From assembly GCA_034926605.1 (NCBI GenBank), contig JAYFQV010000012.1:69767-133766 (forward strand): a stretch of 64,000 nucleotides of DNA, read 5' to 3'. Shown here piece by piece: positions 26,816-35,932 of this stretch. The translations under genes were made by a program, and so were the position numbers. The stretch's first letter is position 1; each line of letters begins with the position of its first letter. This DNA comes from CALXXL01 sp034926605. GTDB taxonomy: Bacteria > Verrucomicrobiota > Lentisphaeria > Victivallales > Victivallaceae. Under the pieces are notes generated by a model, which was given only the letters and a program-made list of their open reading frames with translations, ran no database searches and had not been told where the DNA came from.

Positions 26816-28642
26816 TCATATTTTCTGAACGGAGAACCTTGCGGTAAGCGCCGCCGGATCGGCCGCGGTCAGTTTCAGTTTCACAATGTCGCCCAGCAGC
26901 AGCTTGCCGGGGTAGCGGGTCTTGTATTCATAGGCCAGCTCCGGGATGATGAAGGTGCGGCGCCCGTCGATGTCCGACACCAGCACCGCCTCGCACTCGT
27001 AGTCCGGGTGCTGTTTCAGCCACACCATCGTCCAGAACTCGTTGCACTGGCGCTCCAGTTTGCGGCGCTCCTCCGCGCCGGGAACCCCGGCGGCGGCCCG
27101 CTCTTCGATCTCGCTGGCGGGCATCAGGCTTTGGCCGAGAATGGCCCGGCGCAGCTGCTGAAGCGCCAGCAGATCGCCGTAGCGCCGCAGCGGGCTGGTG
27201 ACGCGGACATAGGGATCGAGCCCCAGCCCGGCGTGAAGGCCGGGCGTGGTGGTCATCACGCTGGCGGCACAGGAACGGCGCAGGCTGAACATGGCGGCCA
27301 TGGTCTCGCCGCGTTCGGCGGTGTCGGGCGGCGACTGCACCGCGAACGGCAGCGGAATGTCTTCGGCCGCGGCGCGACGCGCCACGGCGGCGCCGGCGGC
27401 CAGCATCGAGTTGGCGACCAGCTCGCGCACCGGAGTGACCGGAACCGGAATGAACGTGATACGCCCGTCCATAAAACGGATTTTTACCTCAGGAAGCCGG
27501 ATGAACAGTGCGCCGTCGGCCTCTCGCCGTTCGCGGAATCGTTCGAGTTCCGGGCGTATGCCGGCCAGCGTCGGGCCATCCCACAGCGCCTCGGCGTCGG
27601 AATAGGAGCAGCGGGTGACTTTTATGGTGGATAGACACATCTTCGCCAGTTCGGCCCGGCCTTCGGAGTCGATTTTCAGCGCAAAACTGATTGCGGGCGA
27701 AACCGGATTCAGCCCCAGCCCGTATCTTTGGGTGGCCTCGAACGGAAGCATGTGGGAAACCAGTTCGGGGATATAAAGATTCGAACCGCGCGCCGCCGCC
27801 TCCGCGTCGGCCTCCGAGCCGGAGGTGACGACACTGGCCGGGTCGGCCACATGAATCCAGACCAGACCGTCGGCAAAGCTCACCGCGTCGTCGGGGTCGT
27901 GGCTGTCGGCGTCGTCGATGGCCAGAGCTTCCATCGCGGTAAGGTCCTCACGCGGCTCTTCGGGCGTCTCCGCCAGGCCGATGGCCGGGTCGGAAACCGG
28001 AACCGCAAAGCGGCGCGGCCACGGATCGATGAAATCGTCCCATACGCCGGTGCGCAGCAGAAGTTGCTGCGCCTTTTCCCGGGTTGCCTCGATCCCGAGT
28101 TCGCGCATGGTCTTGCTGTTTTCGGTCTCGCCGTAAGCGAGCATCTCGACATCGCGCAGATACTGCCGGTCGCCCTCCTGGAGCGCGCCCGTCTTGACCC
28201 GGTCGAGAAATCCGGCGCGCTGCGCGGCGGCGCGCTCCTTCTCGTCCCGCTTGGCCAGCGCGGCGGCCACCTCTTCGCACGGGCGGCAGCGCACCCCTTC
28301 CGCGACCGACCCGGCAAAATAGAGATTAGCGGTGAGTATTTCCCATGCCCCGATCGCGTTGCCGGAGTTATCGGAACCGAACAGCAGCGAGGTGAACTCG
28401 ACAAACGGCAGCGTTTCGCTTTCCATCAGTTCGGCGGCCTCGGCGCAGTCCGGCGCCCGTTCCGGAACCGGCGGCAGCGCCGCGCGGCCGCTGCCGCGAT
28501 GCAGAAGTTCAACATCCTTGAAACGCACGCTCTTGCCGTCGCCCGAAGCGGTAAGCAGTTCCAGCTTCTCTCCGGCCACAGCGGCGACAACCGCAGGCCT
28601 GGCACGGTAGATTACGATATTCCCGACCGAGAAAACAGCCAT
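26816..28642 (-). CDS. RNase II/RNB-domain exoribonuclease
   Basis: A 608-residue cytosolic 3'-5' exoribonuclease. The central RNB domain shows the acidic catalytic motif AIDDADSHDPDDA with four aspartates that bind Mg, and the later TSPLRRYGDLLALQQL stretch typical of RNase II/R. At about 600 residues without obvious cold-shock domains and with only a short beta-barrel end, it is closer to the compact RNase II-like proteins than to RNase R. The start (AAGGAAAAAATG) is just downstream of the terminator of the AIDA-like gene. It converges on the serpin gene with a 25-base gap. Confidence 0.88.
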   Translation of the reverse strand: MAVFSVGNIVIYRARPAVVAAVAGEKLELLTASGDGKSVRFKDVELLHRGSGRAALPPVPERAPDCAEAAELMESETLPFVEFTSLLFGSDNSGNAIGAWEILTANLYFAGSVAEGVRCRPCEEVAAALAKRDEKERAAAQRAGFLDRVKTGALQEGDRQYLRDVEMLAYGETENSKTMRELGIEATREKAQQLLLRTGVWDDFIDPWPRRFAVPVSDPAIGLAETPEEPREDLTAMEALAIDDADSHDPDDAVSFADGLVWIHVADPASVVTSGSEADAEAAARGSNLYIPELVSHMLPFEATQRYGLGLNPVSPAISFALKIDSEGRAELAKMCLSTIKVTRCSYSDAEALWDGPTLAGIRPELERFRERREADGALFIRLPEVKIRFMDGRITFIPVPVTPVRELVANSMLAAGAAVARRAAAEDIPLPFAVQSPPDTAERGETMAAMFSLRRSCAASVMTTTPGLHAGLGLDPYVRVTSPLRRYGDLLALQQLRRAILGQSLMPASEIEERAAAGVPGAEERRKLERQCNEFWTMVWLKQHPDYECEAVLVSDIDGRRTFIIPELAYEYKTRYPGKLLLGDIVKLKLTAADPAALTARFSVQKI

Positions 28643-28658
28643 TTTTTCCTTTCAGCAA

Positions 28659-28686
28659 TAAAAAAGCCCGATTGCTCGGGCTTTTT
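28659..28686 (-). terminator. Terminator between the AIDA-like and RNB genes
   Basis: AAAAAGCCCGA pairs with TCGGGCTTTTT around a short loop. On the minus strand it is followed by TTTTTTATTGCTG, the same 13 bases that follow the terminator at 9934-9967. Confidence 0.85.
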
Positions 28687-28704
28687 CGAGTTTTTTGGGT
28701 TAAG

Positions 28705-30185
28705 CTATGCTTTGGTGAACACGACCTTGGCCACACCGTTTTCGACCTTGGTGGCAAAAGTCTGCCCTTCGATCGTGAGGCTCTCGCCGAAGCTGATCGA
28801 ACCGAGCAGCGCGCCGTCCTTGTAGATGCTGGTGGCGCAGCCGATGATAGCCTCATCAAGCACGTCCATCAGAGCGAAGGTGGTGGCGGAGGAGAGGTTG
28901 GCGGTGTAGAAGTCGATGTCGATGGCGGAGGATTCGGAGACCATGAAGTCGCTGTCGGCCATACTGGTGCCGTAGTTGGTCTTGGTGCGTCCGCTCATGT
29001 CGAAGACGAAATTCTCGGCGGTGGCTTTGCCGTTGGTCAGATCGACCGCGGTGTTGCCGGTGAAGCTGATCGCGTCCATGTTCTGGATCGCGCCGTTGAA
29101 CGCGCCCTTGAACGCGGAGAACACCAGCTCGCTGGTGGCTTCCTCGCTGCCGGGGGTGTTGGTGACGGTGCCGTCGACAATACCGCTGAAGTTCAGGTTG
29201 GTACCGGAGCCGCCGACGACGATGGTGGAATCCCACACGGTGGTGGTGCCGTTGCGGAACGGATTGGCCGAACCGGCGTAGATGTTGCCTTCGATGGTGA
29301 TGGTGTTGCCTTTGGCGGCGTTGATGATGATGGTGGATTCGTCAACGGTGGAGAAGCCGCCGTTCGCCACATAGCCGCCGGCGTAGATGCTGCCGGTCAC
29401 GGTGGTGACGCCGCTGATGGTGATGTTGGTCTTGCCGACAACCGCGGTGGAATCCTGATCCTGAGCCATGCCGCCGGCCACCAGGTAGCCGACGGTGCTG
29501 TTGGAAACATTGATGACAACGGTGCCGCCGACGGAGATCGAACCGCCGTCGACCGCCATGCCGCCGCCGACGATCCAGTTGGTGGGACCGGCGGTGATCT
29601 TGGAATTGGCGGTGTGGGTGGCTCCGCTGACCGTCACGTTAACGTCGCCGGCGACGGAGGCGATGCTGCCGTCCTGGGCGCGTCCGGCCGCAAAGACCAG
29701 GCCGTTGAGGCTGGCGCCGGTGATGACCAGATCCACGTTGCCTTCCACCGAAGAGGTCTCGGTGGCGCCGATCACGCCGCCGTAGATGTTGGCGGTATGG
29801 GTGGCGGCGTTGCCGGAAGTGAATTCGATTTCCACATTACCGGCGATCTTGGTGTCCTGACCGGCGGCGACCAGCGCGGCGGCCTTGCCCTGGGAAATGA
29901 CAACGTTGACGCTCTTGCCGTCGGTGCCATAGGTGCCGTAGATGTAATGCGCGACCATGCCGGCGTTGTTCAGGTACACATAATTGTTGCCGGTGCCGCC
30001 GACCACGCGGGCCACGGAGCCGGAACCGTTGAGGTTCAAATAAACATCCTCGGTGACGGTGCCGCCGGAAATGGTGTTGAAGGTACCGGCGCCGACGCTG
30101 CCGGCATAGCCGTTGGCCGTGAGGTAGCTGGAATCCGAACCGAAGGTGAAGGCCGAACTGGTGATCGCCTTGATGTTGATCGGCG
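28705..30185 (-). other. C-terminal module shared with the first AIDA-like protein (copy B)
   Basis: About 490 residues starting near INIKAITSS. It shares with the 1883-residue protein the ordered landmarks VVGGG, IYxGGYxxxGG, x-YxGxANP, FSGxVxG and FxGxFNG, and a final hydrophobic tail. Limits are approximate. Confidence 0.6.
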
Positions 30186-31164
30186 CGCTAGCCCACGCAT
30201 AGGGCCAGGTGGCGTTGCCCGGCGTGGTGGTCACGGTGAGGCACAGGCACTTGGTGGTGACGGTGGGATAACGCGGATTCAGCGCCACGTCCTGAATATT
30301 GAGGGTGTAGCTGCCGGTGGAGATGGTCTTGGTCTGGTCGAGGCTGATCGTGGTCAGGGCCTGGCCGAGCATGTTCTTGATGGTGATGGTGCCGCCGAAA
30401 GTCGTGGAATTGGAGGCCAGCACGTAGCGGCCGTCGGCCTGCGAGTTGGAAAGAGTCAGCGACAGATTGGCGCCGGAGAAGTTATCGAGCGAAGCGTCCG
30501 CGAATGGGGTGATGGTGGTGGTGGACGGTGGCAGATGGGTTTCGAGGTGCATGGTCACGTTAAGCCCGGTGGCGCTGACGGTGCCGCCGAGGAAACGGGT
30601 GGCGCCGTAGATTTCCAGCGAACCGGAGAGAGTGACGCTGCTGTAGAACCAGGCGGCGCCGCCGTCCTTGACCATGATGTCGCCGGCGTTGCTGTTGGCG
30701 TTGAAACGGGCGGTGGCGCTGTTGCCGACGAGGATTTCGCGGGCGACGGAACCGGCGTTCACATAGAGCACCGTGCCGGTGCCGAGGGAGACTGCGGTGG
30801 CGGAGCCGAAATCGGCGACCGTCATATAGCCGCCGTCGACCAGCGCGGTGGCGGAGGCGAAGCAGCCGGAACTGACCACGAAGGTCGCGTTGGAAGTGAC
30901 ACGGGTCTGATAGGCGGAGGCGAAATTCTTGCCGTCGGAGCTGATAAGGTCCATGCGGGCGTCGTCAGCCTGAAGCGAAGTCTCATAAACTTTGCCGCCG
31001 AGCACCAGGACCGTGCCGCCGGCGATCACGCTGGTATTGCTGGCGATATCGCTGTTTTCGACAACCAGACGTTCGACATCGCCATTGGCGCCTACCACAA
31101 CGTCATTATAGATTGTACCTTTCAGCTGGATGCCGCCGTCTTCGACCTGATAATCGTAACTCAT
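28705..31164 (-). CDS. AIDA-like repeat protein, second copy
   Basis: An 819-residue glycine-, serine- and threonine-rich protein of the same type as the one at 1792-7443. The N-terminal part (to about 250) carries a few AIDA-like repeats (V-x-GGTVLVLGG, LVDGGYMTV); the C-terminal two thirds is the shared module with IYGGV, VVGGGMAVDGG, IYAGGYVANGG and NIYAGSANP landmarks. Neither a classical signal peptide (start MSYDYQVEDGG) nor an outer-membrane barrel is visible, so export would need another route. TGAGGAG lies before the ATG, a strong promoter at 31226-31254, and a terminator follows: a self-contained gene. Its role is unknown; a surface position is inference. Confidence 0.83.
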   Translation of the reverse strand: MSYDYQVEDGGIQLKGTIYNDVVVGANGDVERLVVENSDIASNTSVIAGGTVLVLGGKVYETSLQADDARMDLISSDGKNFASAYQTRVTSNATFVVSSGCFASATALVDGGYMTVADFGSATAVSLGTGTVLYVNAGSVAREILVGNSATARFNANSNAGDIMVKDGGAAWFYSSVTLSGSLEIYGATRFLGGTVSATGLNVTMHLETHLPPSTTTITPFADASLDNFSGANLSLTLSNSQADGRYVLASNSTTFGGTITIKNMLGQALTTISLDQTKTISTGSYTLNIQDVALNPRYPTVTTKCLCLTVTTTPGNATWPYAWASAPINIKAITSSAFTFGSDSSYLTANGYAGSVGAGTFNTISGGTVTEDVYLNLNGSGSVARVVGGTGNNYVYLNNAGMVAHYIYGTYGTDGKSVNVVISQGKAAALVAAGQDTKIAGNVEIEFTSGNAATHTANIYGGVIGATETSSVEGNVDLVITGASLNGLVFAAGRAQDGSIASVAGDVNVTVSGATHTANSKITAGPTNWIVGGGMAVDGGSISVGGTVVINVSNSTVGYLVAGGMAQDQDSTAVVGKTNITISGVTTVTGSIYAGGYVANGGFSTVDESTIIINAAKGNTITIEGNIYAGSANPFRNGTTTVWDSTIVVGGSGTNLNFSGIVDGTVTNTPGSEEATSELVFSAFKGAFNGAIQNMDAISFTGNTAVDLTNGKATAENFVFDMSGRTKTNYGTSMADSDFMVSESSAIDIDFYTANLSSATTFALMDVLDEAIIGCATSIYKDGALLGSISFGESLTIEGQTFATKVENGVAKVVFTKA

Positions 31165-31225
31165 TGCTGGACTCCTCAGTTAGGGTTTTGAGTAAAAATA
31201 GCTTTGCAGTTTAAACTTTGAGGTG

Positions 31226-31254
31226 AATATAGCACGCGTCAAATACGATTTCAA
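31226..31254 (-). promoter_or_regulatory. Predicted promoter of the second AIDA-like gene
   Basis: TTGAAA (31254-31249), 17 bases, TATATT (31231-31226), about 60 bases before the start at 31164. Confidence 0.65.
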
Positions 31255-31312
31255 CCCCTTGGCGCGATAAATAACGCGAAAAACATTTTTTTTATTTTTT
31301 TGAGCTTACGGG

Positions 31313-31340
31313 TTGATTTTCGTCAAAAGCGTAGTATCTT
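31313..31340 (+). promoter_or_regulatory. Predicted promoter of the tRNA operon
   Basis: TTGATT (31313-31318), 16 bases, TATCTT (31335-31340), about 30 bases before tRNA-Leu. Confidence 0.55.
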
Positions 31341-31371
31341 AATCTCCGTGCAAAGAAGGTTATTCCTGGTT

Positions 31372-31456
31372 GCCGACGTGGCGGAATTGGCAGACGCGCT
31401 GCGTTCAGGTCGCAGTTCTTCACGGAGTGTGGGTTCGACTCCCACCGTCGGTACCA
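31372..31456 (+). tRNA. tRNA-Leu (CAG)
   Basis: Acceptor GCCGACG pairs with CGTCGGT (G-U at the end), followed by A and an encoded CCA. The anticodon loop TTCAGGT gives CAG, there is a long class II variable arm and the T-loop is GGTTCGACTCC. Confidence 0.93.
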
Positions 31457-31497
31457 ATTTTTTTGTACGGGTTGACAAGCGGGTTGAGATATAGCTT

Positions 31498-31571
31498 GCG
31501 GGTATGGCATAACGGCTGTGCACCAGCCTTCCAAGCTGGATATAGGGGTTCGACCCCCCTTACCCGCTCCA
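31498..31571 (+). tRNA. tRNA-Gly (TCC)
   Basis: Acceptor GCGGGTA pairs with TACCCGC, then T and encoded CCA. The anticodon stem CCAGC/GCTGG encloses CTTCCAA, giving TCC; the T-arm is GGGGTTCGACCCC. Confidence 0.93.
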
Positions 31572-31584
31572 ATTTAATTACACT

Positions 31585-31669
31585 GGTGGGGTTCCCGAGT
31601 GGCTAAAGGGGGCAGACTGTAAATCTGCTAGCGATGCTTTCGGTGGTTCGAACCCACCCCCCACCACCA
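31585..31669 (+). tRNA. tRNA-Tyr (GTA)
   Basis: Acceptor GGTGGGG pairs with CCCCACC, then A and encoded CCA. The anticodon loop CTGTAAA gives GTA and there is the long variable arm expected for bacterial tRNA-Tyr. Confidence 0.93.
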
Positions 31670-31680
31670 ATTTAATAAGT

Positions 31681-31719
31681 AAGGACTTATGGATAAAACC
31701 ACAAGTCCTTTTTTATTTT
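31681..31719 (+). terminator. Terminator of the tRNA operon
   Basis: AAGGACTT (31681-31688) pairs with AAGTCCTT (31703-31710), with an inner TGG/CCA extension, followed by TTTTTTATTTT. Confidence 0.88.
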
Positions 31720-31780
31720 CCGCGTTTCGACTTCGCAGCCGCTCCCAGGACGCGAACGCTGCACGGAAGCGCGGTTCCCG

Positions 31781-33082
31781 TCATCTGTACATATCTATCA
31801 ATCTTTGATACTCTTCAGGAACAGGGTATTGATATTGGCGATATTGCCGACTGGCCTTCTTCCACTCGCTCTCAAGCAACTTGTACTTATCCCGACTGAA
31901 CGTCCTGTACATCGAACTCATCCAGGCCAGCCTCATGAAATCACGGAAATATCTCACCTTATAACCGACACTCCATTCATATTCATATGCCGCCGAACGC
32001 TGAATGTCAACAGGGGTAATCCCATTGTATTCCAAAGAGTTACTCAATGGATTGAGTAAAACATGACGGCTCCGCAGATACGGCTTCCCGGATTTTACCT
32101 CCAATCCGGGAAGCGCTCCGATGCCATACCACGAGCCCAGCAGATTTCCCCGTTCGTCATATCTTGACCGGAGTCTGAACATCTTGTCAGCCATTGGCGA
32201 TACCAGCACCGGCCGGGGCGGTCCGACCATCTCCCCTTTCTGATTATCATAGACAAAGCCGGCGTCGAACATCTTAGCATAGCCGTCGACCGGAGCCTCG
32301 TATTGCAAAGTGAATTTTCCTTTTCCCAACATAGCCCCCATCGACACCGGGGCAATTTCAATCACACCATCGCCGTCGTTGGCGAAATCATAACGGATAT
32401 TGTATTCAACGCGCTGCCCGTCGGCGGACGTCGATTTTTTTGAAACGGTGATGGTAAGGTCGCCCACCCTTCCGCTTTTACCATATGGCGGGACAAAATC
32501 GGAGGCGTATAAATCGAACGGCATAGCCACATCCAGACTCTTGATTTCAACAGGATTATCTGCATAACTTTCTGCCATGGCCACAGGATGCCGCTTCTTT
32601 CTTGTCTTAATCTCGATTTCAGCCCGCCACGGTTTGCTTACATCAACCGTTTTTTCCCCCGACGGAAATTCTATTTCCTTATTCCTCGAAGACGGCTTAT
32701 ATATATCTTTGACGGCGCCCTTTCCCGGAACACATGACACACTCTCATAATCATGCCAATAGTCATCCACAACAGAGACCATTGTGCCGGGGTAATATGA
32801 TGCACGGCAGCATAAGCTGACGTTTCCGGTGCTGTCGGTCGTTCCCCATACCAGCTTGCAATCGAACTTGCCGGGCTCGGCGATAACAAAAGCACCGCAG
32901 ACCACGACTCCGCCCACCGGCACGCCGTCATCTTTGTCCATCACGGTGACTTCGACTATGCAGTCATTCAATATATAATTCGGGCTGTCTTTTTTGCCCA
33001 ATTTGATCAAATTCTGTCCATTTGCAAACACGAACGGAAAAATCAACGCTAGAATAAGGCTGCTTTTCATTGCTGCGCGCAT
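31781..33082 (-). CDS. Secreted protein of unknown function
   Basis: A 433-residue exported protein with a signal peptide (KSSLILALIFPFVFANG). I recognise no family. Residues 40-115 look like a carboxypeptidase-regulatory or Ig-like beta domain (VTVMDKDDGVPVGGV followed by TDSTGNVSL); the rest is beta-rich until a helical, tyrosine-rich C terminus. GGAG lies eight bases before the ATG at 33082, favouring this start over the ATG four codons later. Base composition is clearly lower in GC than the operons on either side, and the tRNA-Tyr 3' end lies about 110 bases past its stop, so it may be a transferred gene. Confidence 0.75.
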   Translation of the reverse strand: MRAAMKSSLILALIFPFVFANGQNLIKLGKKDSPNYILNDCIVEVTVMDKDDGVPVGGVVVCGAFVIAEPGKFDCKLVWGTTDSTGNVSLCCRASYYPGTMVSVVDDYWHDYESVSCVPGKGAVKDIYKPSSRNKEIEFPSGEKTVDVSKPWRAEIEIKTRKKRHPVAMAESYADNPVEIKSLDVAMPFDLYASDFVPPYGKSGRVGDLTITVSKKSTSADGQRVEYNIRYDFANDGDGVIEIAPVSMGAMLGKGKFTLQYEAPVDGYAKMFDAGFVYDNQKGEMVGPPRPVLVSPMADKMFRLRSRYDERGNLLGSWYGIGALPGLEVKSGKPYLRSRHVLLNPLSNSLEYNGITPVDIQRSAAYEYEWSVGYKVRYFRDFMRLAWMSSMYRTFSRDKYKLLESEWKKASRQYRQYQYPVPEEYQRLIDMYR

Positions 33083-33175
33083 AGATCGATCTCCATGATT
33101 CCAATATTCAAATTCTTAGTACAAATTCAATATATGCGATGGCTTTTGAAGAGGGGATCGACATTGCCCCCGGCA

Positions 33176-35932
33176 TCATTTGCGCTTGGCTTTCCTGAGT
33201 GCGTCGATCATGGCGTTGATGCTTTCTTGCGGATTCTCGACCGATTCCGTCTTCGGTTTCACCACTTCCGTCGCGGCCGGATGCGGCGCGTGCCCGGCAG
33301 CGCGTCTTTTTTGCGGTTTCGGCACGGTATTCGATTTCACCGTACCCACCGTGGGGATGGAGAAACCGCGGCGGCGGCCGGAAAACAGGTTCAGCCGCCT
33401 CACCGCCACTTCGAACAGGAACAATGCGGCGGCGACCGCCAGCAGGAGACGGGTAATATCCACTTTGCGGCGCACTTCCGGCACCTCGCTCCAGATTTTT
33501 GCCGGGTCGCCGCGCTCCGTTCCACCGGTTATGCGGCACAGGCGCTCCAGCTCTCCGGTCAGCCCGGACGTCCTGGGCGCATATTCGGGGGAATAGAGTT
33601 CGGCGACCGGAGCCAGCGGCTGCGGGCGGCCGCCCGGCCAGGATACGGTGCCCAGATAGACGTCTCCCCCGGTCAGCGGCACGATGGCCGACATGCGGTC
33701 GGGGGCGACCCATTCGAAACGGTCGGCCCGAATGCGGTTTTCGCGACCGCGCCGGGAGATCACGGTATTCAGCGTCGGATTTTCGCTCCATGGATCGGCG
33801 GCGCGTTCGGGGTCGAGAAAAACGTCAACATGGAGTGCTCCGTTGGCGGTATGCTGCGAGATAAGGTAATCGGCGCCGCCCGAATCCGGAGTCTGTATCC
33901 ACCCGGCAAGATTGGAAAACAGCGCCGGCGCGGTGGGATCGGCGGCAAAGTCCCCGGTGTATTCGCCGTCCGCCTCTCCGGTGAAGACGGCGGCGCGGCC
34001 GAGCCCTGCATAACCGACCGCCGCCAGCGGAGCGGTGAATTCGTCGTCGGAAACCAGCAGCACCTGCGAGTTGGGGGCGGGATAACAGAGATTGTAACCG
34101 CCCAGATTCACAGTGCCGGTGAGCGCGGCGCCGCCGACAAGCCGGGCGGCTCCGGTGTAGTGGCCGGCCACGGCGGACTCGACGAAGCTGTTGCGCGCAA
34201 CCTGAAAAAGGTCCTGTACGAAGATGCGCGGCAGATCGGAAGCGCGGTCGCAGAAAAAGCACTCGCCGCCGCCGCGCGCGGCGATGTCCTTCAGGAATTC
34301 GGCGTCGCGGTCGCCGGCGTTTCCAAGCCCGACCACGCTTACGGTGATTCCGGAGGAGGTGGCCAATCCAAGCAGTTTTTGGTACTGGTCGGGTTCCTCG
34401 GCGTCGGCGGCGTCGGCAAACAGCAGCACGTGACGGGTTCCTGCGTTCGACGTCTTGAGCTCATCTATGGCGGCGACCAGCGCAGTATAGCAGAAGATGC
34501 CGCCGCCTTCGGACTCTATACGCAAAATTTCATTGGCGGCGCCGCCCAGTTCGGAAACCCGGGTCAGCGGAATCACCACGTGAGGGCTGGAATCCACCGC
34601 TATCGCGGCGAACTCATCGGACGGCATCAGCTCGGAGAGCACCTCCACCGTGGCCTGGTCGGCCATGTCCATCTTGGTGCCGCCCTCCACCGTCATACCC
34701 ATGCTGCCGGAACGGTCCAGCGCCACCGCGATTGCCAGCGAACTTTTGCGAACCTCTTTACGCTGTTCCATTGAAACCGGCAATATGCCGTCCAGCGGCG
34801 AATGAAAATAGCCTCCGACAGCGAAAGACTGGCGGCCACCGGTCACCATCACGCCGACCGCGCCGGTGCGAACCATGTCGCGCAGAAGTTCCATTCCCCC
34901 CACGCCAAGCTCGTCGACCGGAACATTTTCAAGGATTACCCCGGAACAGCCGGCCAGCGACTCCGGCCGCAGCCGGGCCGACGACGGCGGGTGCGCCGCC
35001 ACGTCGAATCCGTTGGCCTTCAGCAGCCGGGCCAGATTGCCGCTGGGGGAGGAGCTGAGCAGCAGCAGCGGCTTGCGGCCGCTTATCTCCACCAGCACCC
35101 GGCCGGTATTGTTCTCGGGCACCTCGTCGGCAACGTCCGAAGTCCCTTTGATTTCGAACCGGTAGTCGATCACCCCCGGCGCGGACCCGCCGTCGCGCCA
35201 GAACACGGTGTTTTCGCCCGCCTGCAGCTCAACCGGCAATTCCTTCCACTCGCCGCCGTTTTTGCGGATCCGGCATATAGCTTTCCGGGCGTCCGGCGAA
35301 ACGATCCCCACACTGATGGTATAGAATTCGCCCGGCGCGGCTTTGGCCGGAGCGTCGATCCCGGTTATGGCAAGGTCTCCGAACGGACGGCGCTCGAGCA
35401 GACGATAATCCACCGCCACGTTGCGCGCCGCGGCCCGGGCGAACACCGGCGCCGGGTCGCGCCGGGTCCAGCGGCCGTCGGACACGATCAGTATCCGCCC
35501 CGGCCGGTCGGCCGGAATATACTGCAAGGCAAGCTCCACCGCTCCGGCAAGATCGGATGAATCGATATCGTCTACATAGGCTGAAAGTCCCTCGAACCCG
35601 GGAGCTTCCGGCAATTTCTCCACCGTCGCGGCTCCGCCGAATCCGATAACGCCGGTCTGTGCTCCCACGGGCATGGCGGCCATGACTTTTTTTGCGCATT
35701 CCGTCTCGCGCCTACCGGCGTCTGGCGGCATCGACCGGCTGCGGTCGGCCACCACCATGACCACTCCGCCCGGGCGCGGCATCTCCGTCACAATGCCGGC
35801 CAGCGCCGCCGCAAGCAGGAGATATACCGCCGCCCGCGGCAGATCGAGGCGAAGCAAATGGTGCCGCCGCCACATGAACAGCGCCGCCAGCGGCAGCAGT
35901 ACCAGAAAAGCGGCAGGAAACATTATCGACAT
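33176..35932 (-). CDS. Large membrane-anchored protein with two VWA-like domains and a glutamine amidotransferase-like domain
   Basis: A 918-residue inner-membrane protein. Two N-terminal helices (about 5-22 and 33-51) are followed by a first VWA-like domain (VVADRSRSM), a beta-sandwich region (residues 200-290), an amidotransferase-like domain (LLLSSSPSG...VMVTGGRQSF) and a second VWA domain with a clear MIDAS motif DRSGSM (about residue 412), then a C-terminal helix near 840 and a Lys/Arg-rich cytoplasmic tail. This matches the 'BatA/BatB-like plus GATase-like' proteins found beside MoxR and DUF58 genes; the function is unknown. The start at 35932 shares TGATG with the preceding stop. Confidence 0.8.
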   Translation of the reverse strand: MSIMFPAAFLVLLPLAALFMWRRHHLLRLDLPRAAVYLLLAAALAGIVTEMPRPGGVVMVVADRSRSMPPDAGRRETECAKKVMAAMPVGAQTGVIGFGGAATVEKLPEAPGFEGLSAYVDDIDSSDLAGAVELALQYIPADRPGRILIVSDGRWTRRDPAPVFARAAARNVAVDYRLLERRPFGDLAITGIDAPAKAAPGEFYTISVGIVSPDARKAICRIRKNGGEWKELPVELQAGENTVFWRDGGSAPGVIDYRFEIKGTSDVADEVPENNTGRVLVEISGRKPLLLLSSSPSGNLARLLKANGFDVAAHPPSSARLRPESLAGCSGVILENVPVDELGVGGMELLRDMVRTGAVGVMVTGGRQSFAVGGYFHSPLDGILPVSMEQRKEVRKSSLAIAVALDRSGSMGMTVEGGTKMDMADQATVEVLSELMPSDEFAAIAVDSSPHVVIPLTRVSELGGAANEILRIESEGGGIFCYTALVAAIDELKTSNAGTRHVLLFADAADAEEPDQYQKLLGLATSSGITVSVVGLGNAGDRDAEFLKDIAARGGGECFFCDRASDLPRIFVQDLFQVARNSFVESAVAGHYTGAARLVGGAALTGTVNLGGYNLCYPAPNSQVLLVSDDEFTAPLAAVGYAGLGRAAVFTGEADGEYTGDFAADPTAPALFSNLAGWIQTPDSGGADYLISQHTANGALHVDVFLDPERAADPWSENPTLNTVISRRGRENRIRADRFEWVAPDRMSAIVPLTGGDVYLGTVSWPGGRPQPLAPVAELYSPEYAPRTSGLTGELERLCRITGGTERGDPAKIWSEVPEVRRKVDITRLLLAVAAALFLFEVAVRRLNLFSGRRRGFSIPTVGTVKSNTVPKPQKRRAAGHAPHPAATEVVKPKTESVENPQESINAMIDALRKAKRK

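Noticed and set aside
28672..31191. Plus-strand open frame of 839 codons opposite the second AIDA-like gene
   Set aside because: Same reason: Gly/Ala/Asp/His-rich shadow with no ribosome-binding site or domain, while the minus strand has promoter, ribosome-binding site and terminator.
31372..31669. The tRNA cluster as an active integration site
   Set aside because: There is no integrase, no duplicated tRNA end and no phage gene in the window; only composition of the next gene hints at it.
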